Of a stretch of DNA of 64,000 nt, positions 59,901 through 64,000 are shown piece after piece (position 1 is the stretch's first letter; every line of letters begins with the position of its first letter). The notes below the pieces were generated by a model. That model saw only the letters and a program-made list of their open reading frames with translations. It searched no databases and was not told the DNA's origin. The stretch lies in NCBI GenBank assembly GCA_030063045.1, contig JAQSEB010000068.1, forward strand, positions 186,001 to 250,000, read 5' to 3'. A program made the translations under genes and the position numbers. This DNA is from Pratylenchus scribneri. Taxonomy: Eukaryota; Nematoda; Chromadorea; Rhabditida; Pratylenchidae.

Positions 59901-61163
59901 TAGCTTAGTTGTGGGTATTAAACCAAGATTTTCTTAAAGCTAGATTTTCCTTTTTAAGAAATTTGCATTGTCATTTTTGTTTTCTCAAATTTTTGGACAA
60001 AAATTTTTAATTTAGGTTTTTAATTTTATCAATTTTCTGAACCGATATCGACCGTAAGCACTCTAGTTAAAAGGAAAAATTAATCAATATTACATAATTT
60101 TAAAGTATTAAAAAATTATGATCCTGGCGAAGATGCACTTTTATTCATGGAGCTCCTATTGAGTTTGAGAACAAAAATCGGTACCAATATGCTCCGGCTC
60201 CTCTCGATGATACGAGTTGAATAAGTTCACATCACGCATAGTTAATCTGAGCAAAACAAAATGAATGATCCTAGGAAAATTCATGAAAATAAAGGGTTCC
60301 CATGAGATTACACCTATAAGTGATACATTAGAATTCTTTAAGAATCCTATCCAGGTCTAACCTAAACATAGCCTTACTTAACTTTGAAATTAAAATGATC
60401 ATAATTCATACCCTTTTTTTATTTTTGACTTTCGAATCGATTGAACTATAATTTGACTTAAAAAAATTAAAATTTTTTCGAGTTTCGAGCCATAAGGGCC
60501 ATTCTGCCATTTTTGTTGGCTATAATTTTTGATTTTTATTTAGATAGATTAGTGCTTGAATTCAATCGATTCGTCTCATCAAGAGGATTGGTATCCATAT
60601 CCATATCCATTATCCATTTTTATATTCGATTTAAAATAAATTGAAAAAGACAAGTTCTCTCGGGTATTGCTCATTTCTATAAAATTTTATAGCAAATTTT
60701 GGTACTCCTCGACGGTTGCTTGGCCTGTCCAAAATATCCGGAACGTGCTGCGAATGTGACAATTAAGCTACTTTCTGGTTATTTCGATGTAACAAAGTAT
60801 TTAAATTTTTATATATTTTTTTAATTATTTTTATTATTTAGACCTTTGGCAACAACCCACAGTGACCGTTTTGCCGATTTCAAAATTGGTGCTATCATCG
60901 ATGTTAAAGGTAAATTCCGCCAAATCCAACCTCAATTGGAGATTGTGCATTATTGCAATCAAGTATGTTGATTAAATTATTTTAAATTAATGAAATATTC
61001 TTGCTACTTACACCCACAGTATCATGTTCGCCAACGTAAAATTCTTACATTTCCCGCCATTTATCCGCTCCAAACGGAAAATTTGGTTTTTGAGAACACG
61101 CTGACAACAATTCCTTTGCCGCAAAGGGATGAGAATGATGTTACTGTGGATTTGTTGGCATAA
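56948..61163 (+). CDS. Gene E: secreted extended TTL-like protein, intact
   Basis: Five exons, 56948-57166, 58712-58849, 60693-60796, 60842-60962 and 61020-61163, join in phase to 241 residues. Signal peptide: MLIFSSAFIFVIIFPFVIEG. Then come CLKEYYEMANMRGCGMPLYK and ALFFGNRRPDD, LVLLDGCLACP, AANVTIKLLSG, SDRFADF, GKFR, LEIVHYCNQ and a final FPAIYPL. The segment GKFR...IVHYCN...R..LTFP follows the C-terminal half of nematode transthyretin-like domains (GxF, IxHxC, then R..T..P). The first half (CG.P, FGN..P) is an N-terminal extension shared with gene D and the inner TTL copies; it is not part of the standard TTL domain as I know it. Some nematode TTL proteins are secreted into hosts, but that role is not shown here. 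Introns 1 and 2 are loaded with foldback repeats. Confidence 0.8.
57296..58430. mobile_element. Foldback element with a second element nested at its centre
   Basis: Outer arms of about 280 bp are inverted copies (GGTAATAATCTATC / GATTATTACC; ACACATTTTTTTC / ATTTTTTCAAAAATTATTTT; TTTGGCATTA / TAATGCCAAA; TTATGGCCAT / ATGGCCATAA). The centre, about 57615-58135, is a separate inverted structure rich in TCGAAAAACGAA and TTTTCGATTTTTCG, with ends GGGATGGTTTCGAT and ATCGAAGTCATCC. Lies in the first intron of gene E. Confidence 0.65.
58950..59720. mobile_element. Composite FB2 foldback with a GC-rich hairpin core
   Basis: Outer inverted halves: TTCATGCAAATGATATACCATTCGACGCGTC at about 58954-58984 and its counterpart at 59673-59706; also TGGCCAAGTTATGGCCA and TTGGCCATAACTTGGCCA. 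Inside is a second FB2 pair (ATTCGTGTTCTGCTCGTCGAGACGCGTCGATT region and 59125-59170). The core 59273-59396 is a GC-rich inverted repeat beginning CAGAGTGGTCTCC and ending GGAGACCACTCT, with GCTTGTGGCTCGCTTCGCTCGCCACAAGC at the tip. Lies in the second intron of gene E. Confidence 0.6.
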
Positions 61164-61477
61164 AAGTCCAATAGCGATTAGCGAATAAGATGGATGGACT
61201 TTGATAATATTAAATGAAATTAAAAAGCATTTTAATTTTTGAATAAATAATTCAAATTTTTGATTAATTATGATTTTGATTCCGAATATTTTAAATAGCT
61301 ATAGGAACTAATTTAAAAACACACAAAGCTCAAAGGTAGCCAAATATCAAAAAGATATACAAATTTGTGAAAATTGACTATTTGTCAAAATAATATAGGG
61401 TTTTACCTAAAATTATAATTCGATATAATTTTTTTTAAAATTAGATCATGATAATAATAAAAGAAATTTCTATAATA

Positions 61478-62010
61478 TTGCAGTTGGGCCCCCACAAGGA
61501 AAAGGATTTGATGGCTGCTCGGGGGCATTTGAGTGATGGAAAGAAAAAAGGAAGGATGAGGCAACCAATCTTTTCAATCAAATCGCTAATCAAATGAAGG
61601 AGGGAAGAGAACAATCCAGAAAGCATACACTAGGGGTTTAGGGTTAGGGTTTAGGGTTCGGAGGATTTGATTGAACGGAGTAAATGTGGCGAAGTGACGG
61701 GACGAAGAGTCCGAATACACATAAACACATAAACCAAAACACATACACTAATTTTTAATTTTCAGAACTCTCCGTCCCGTCGTTTCCGACATTTACTCCG
61801 TACAATCACATCCTCCTCCCTAACCCTAATCCTAAACCCCTAGTTGTATGCGTTCTGAGTTGATTACTCCCCCACCCCCTCCCCTCATTTGATTGGCAAT
61901 TTGATATTTGATTGAAAAGATTGGTTGCCTCATCCTCCCTTTTCCTTTCCATTACTCAAATGCCCCCGAGCAGCCATCAAATCCTTTTCCTTGTGGGGGC
62001 CAACTGCAAT
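61478..62010. mobile_element. Foldback element with telomere-like words
   Basis: Arms of about 230 bp start ATTGCAGTTGGGCCCCCACA and end TGTGGGGGCCAACTGCAAT. They share TGATGGCTGCTCGGGGGCAT, GGTTGCCTCATCC, and ATTTACTCCGT with its complement. GGTTTAGGGTTAGGGTTTAGGG lies at about 61626-61650 and CCCTAACCCTAATCCTAAACCCC at about 61809-61832. No coding capacity. Confidence 0.75.
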
Positions 62011-62254
62011 ACATATACATATTACCGAAATTTTCAAAATTTTAACTTTTTATTTTATAAATGAATACTATAAAATAAATCCGTATAAATTAATCTAATT
62101 TTTTTTAATTTATACGTTAATGTCTTCTTTAACATCAAATACATTTTTGTCATGATTTGCCATTTTTTTCAAATATTTCTATTAAGGTAAAGATTATTCT
62201 TCGGTTTATTTTAACCTCTAATTTAACAATTTTTATTTTCCTTGGAACACTTTT

Positions 62255-62340
62255 TAGTGGTTAGGGCAAGGGTTATGGTAAGGTCGGCATGGGTTCTAGG
62301 GATTGGGTTAGGGTATCGCTAGGATTAGGGTCTAAGCCAT
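62255..62340. repeat. Degenerate telomere-like (TTAGGG) stretch
   Basis: Short words GTTAGGG, ATTAGGG and GGGATTGGG interspersed, as also at about 43098-43195. Too degenerate and interstitial for a telomere. Confidence 0.4.
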
Positions 62341-62920
62341 AAATTTGTTGACTTATGTCCATTTTAGTGATAATGTGTTTTGACCATAACTCTCTAGCCA
62401 ATGGACCAATTTAATTTAAGTGATATAAGTGCAGATAATAGCTTTTTTGTGTACTATCGAATGGTATATTATATATTTTAACAGACAAAAATTTAGCCAA
62501 ATTATGGCCAATAAACTTTTTTTTTGCAAAATTCAAGCTAAAACAACTAAATTTTTAGGCAAGAATAATCCGCATCCGCACGTTTTCTATTATCAGCATA
62601 AGGAACCGACATTTTTAAAATTTAATACTTTTTAAAATAATTTATATCTCTTAATAGATTAGAATTAGAAAAGAAATATGATTTAAATGTAATTTTATAT
62701 TGACTTTCAATTTGCAATCCCATTCCCATTTTTATCAAAACATGACTTGTGATTTTACATACAAGTTTTAAAATCAGGCCAATATAAGAAAATCAAAAAT
62801 ATTATGCCAATGATTTATTCAATAATTTTATAAATTTTCGAAAAATCATTAATTTCCGAATATAATTTCTGCATTTTTCATTGTTCATTAACAATTTCCC
62901 TCTCTTTGCTTCCATTCATT

Positions 62921-63126
62921 TCAATCAATCCACTTGGATGGCCCAGCGGTGGTACATTTATTATCCTTCCATTCACAATCCCAGATCGATTCGCAAACAG
63001 AAGATAAATCAGAGCCATGTTGATGGCAAAAGTCATGCAAAGGAACGCAATCCGGTTCCTTTTTGAATGCATTCCAAATGCATGGCATTCCCTTTGAATT
63101 GATTTCGCATTTGTTCGGGTGATTAA
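62921..63126 (-). CDS. Gene F: terminal exon of a Cys-rich-repeat protein
   Basis: After an acceptor AAAAATTAAG the exon reads, in phase 1, V-N-H-P-N-K-C and continues through two repeats, CEINSKGMPCIWNAFKKEPDC and VCESIWDCEWKDNKC, to a TGA at 62921-62923. The C-x-n-C-x-W-x-n-C pattern, the phase-1 entry and the conserved CIW/CEW placement match exons 2-6 of gene D (for example LCNSDYYCLWDEKRISC). The other open frames at this place, on both strands, are shadows. Upstream exons to the right were not found with confidence before 64000, and the gene probably continues beyond the window. Function unknown; presumably secreted, like D. Confidence 0.6.
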
Positions 63127-63324
63127 CTTAATTTTTGTTTTTACTTAATTCATAATTTTATAAAAAATGAGGATTATCGACAGAAAACGAAATTATATAA
63201 TCTAACTGGAATTTTTCAAAATCACATAGCCTCATTCTGCCCATCCCACATTACGCCTATGAAGTTTTTTTTTCCTATTAAGAAGAAAAAACCGTATTAA
63301 CGCTATAGTAAATATAGGACATAT

Positions 63325-63580
63325 TATGGTAGTACGGCATTTGCGAACGCGACAAATGCGGACCAAATGATATCATGCCGATTGTGGTAAAACTACTGTG
63401 ATGTTTATAACATTTTATTAGGCATAAAATTTACTTCAAAATGATATCAATATCATTGCCCAATGTTGTATATTCACTGATTTATGGACAAAAAACTACC
63501 AGAAACATAGTTTTAATTAAACAAATGTTTTTTTTTGGCCATAATTCCATAAATATTCAACATTGGCTAATGCTTTTCTC
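63325..63580. mobile_element. Foldback MITE, family M1, copy 3, truncated
   Basis: Contains GGCATTTGCGAACGCGACAAATGCGG, GTGGTAAAACTAC, AGGCATAAAATTTACTTCAAAATGATATCAATA, and the mirrored TTGGCCATAATTCCATAAATATTCAACATTGG. The right outer arm is replaced by unrelated sequence at about 63578. Confidence 0.6.
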
Positions 63581-63599
63581 AATGAGGCGAAAAATTTGG

Positions 63600-63665
63600 G
63601 GTGGTGTTGTTGGTTCGAACCAGCACTGAGGAAACCGTTGCCTTCAACCGATAGGCCATACCACC
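63600..63665 (-). tRNA. tRNA-like sequence, probable pseudogene or SINE head
   Basis: On the minus strand the ends pair over six bases (GGTGGT with ACACCACC). There is an A-box-like TGGCCTATCGGTTGA and a B-box-like GGTTCGAACC. The D stem is three pairs and the anticodon stem is poor, so an active tRNA is unlikely. It abuts the truncated MITE at 63580. Confidence 0.3.
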
Positions 63666-63689
63666 GCTAGGGATTAAAATGTAGAAAAA

Positions 63690-64000
63690 TGTGAAAATAA
63701 CTAAAAATTATAAATTCTGTGATTTGCCTAGTAACTTTAAATCTCATACTAAATTGATAATTTTGATTAAATAAAGTAAAACGATGATCATGTTTTTTAA
63801 TTATGCAAAAAAAAAATATAAATCCGTTCAATACCTTCGCTTGAGCTATTTTTTCAATCCAACCTTACAATTTATAAACCAAACAAAAACAATCTTTAAT
63901 AAAAATATACCGGCAACTCTGTTTTAAATCCATTTAGAGATATACTGTAAGTTTTTTAGACGCACATTGCCGATGGGCAATTATTATAAGTCATATTTTG
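63690..64000. other. No feature seen
   Basis: AT-rich sequence without a convincing exon. On the minus strand a short Cys-containing stretch near 63960-63990 might belong to an upstream exon of gene F, but it lacks supporting splice signals. Confidence 0.3.

Noticed and set aside
62878..63072. Minus-strand open frame with a hydrophobic stretch, resembling a small membrane protein, and its plus-strand shadow
   Set aside because: The neighbouring minus-strand frame gives two Cys/Trp repeats matching gene D with a proper acceptor and phase, so the hydrophobic frame is an overlap artefact.

Overview
This is AT-rich (roughly a quarter G+C), intron-rich eukaryotic DNA, almost certainly from a nematode. 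The secreted transthyretin-like (TTL) fold seen in several genes is a nematode speciality, the other main family is a galectin-like multidomain protein, and introns end in TTTTCAG, TTTTTAG or TTTAAG with frequent GTTTG/GTTTA donors. The base composition and the pairing of these families would suit a plant-parasitic tylenchid such as a root-knot nematode, but that is an inference. All coding features below were assembled by eye from exons, splice signals and phase; no search was run.

Layout. 1-5847 (minus): partial multi-exon secreted galectin-like gene A, running off the left edge. 6474-30034: a large inverted duplication. Each arm carries a divergent pair: a long secreted galectin-like gene (B, minus, 6474-13612; C, plus, 19418-29901) and a small secreted TTL-like gene (14063-15649 plus; 17379-18964 minus), with a 450-bp shared promoter. 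The arms are nearly identical near the centre and diverge outward. A third copy of the TTL terminal exons lies in the 1.7-kb spacer. 30-41.7 kb: no intact gene. It holds a foldback MITE, a 2.6-kb array of a 170-bp satellite between two copies of the galectin 3' end, dispersed foldback and tandem repeats, and fragments of galectin exons. 41790-55851 (plus): gene D, a secreted protein with Cys-rich repeats encoded one per exon, fused to an extended TTL-like region. Its introns hold a 2.9-kb pyrimidine-rich minisatellite, nested hAT-type MITEs with perfect 8-bp target duplications, and a MITE that forms an intron by itself. 56948-61163 (plus): gene E, an intact 241-residue paralogue of the TTL-like region. 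62921-63126 (minus): terminal exon of gene F, a Cys-rich-repeat paralogue of the D N-terminus.

Working picture: the window is a cluster of fast-evolving secreted proteins of two families, galectin-like and extended TTL-like, spreading by local inverted and tandem duplication. Several copies carry frameshifts or lost splice sites. Gene E looks intact; C is largely intact; D has one suspected 1-base frameshift; B and the two inner TTL genes look damaged. The two observations most worth following are the MITE-derived intron of gene D and the inverted galectin/TTL module with its outward gradient of identity.
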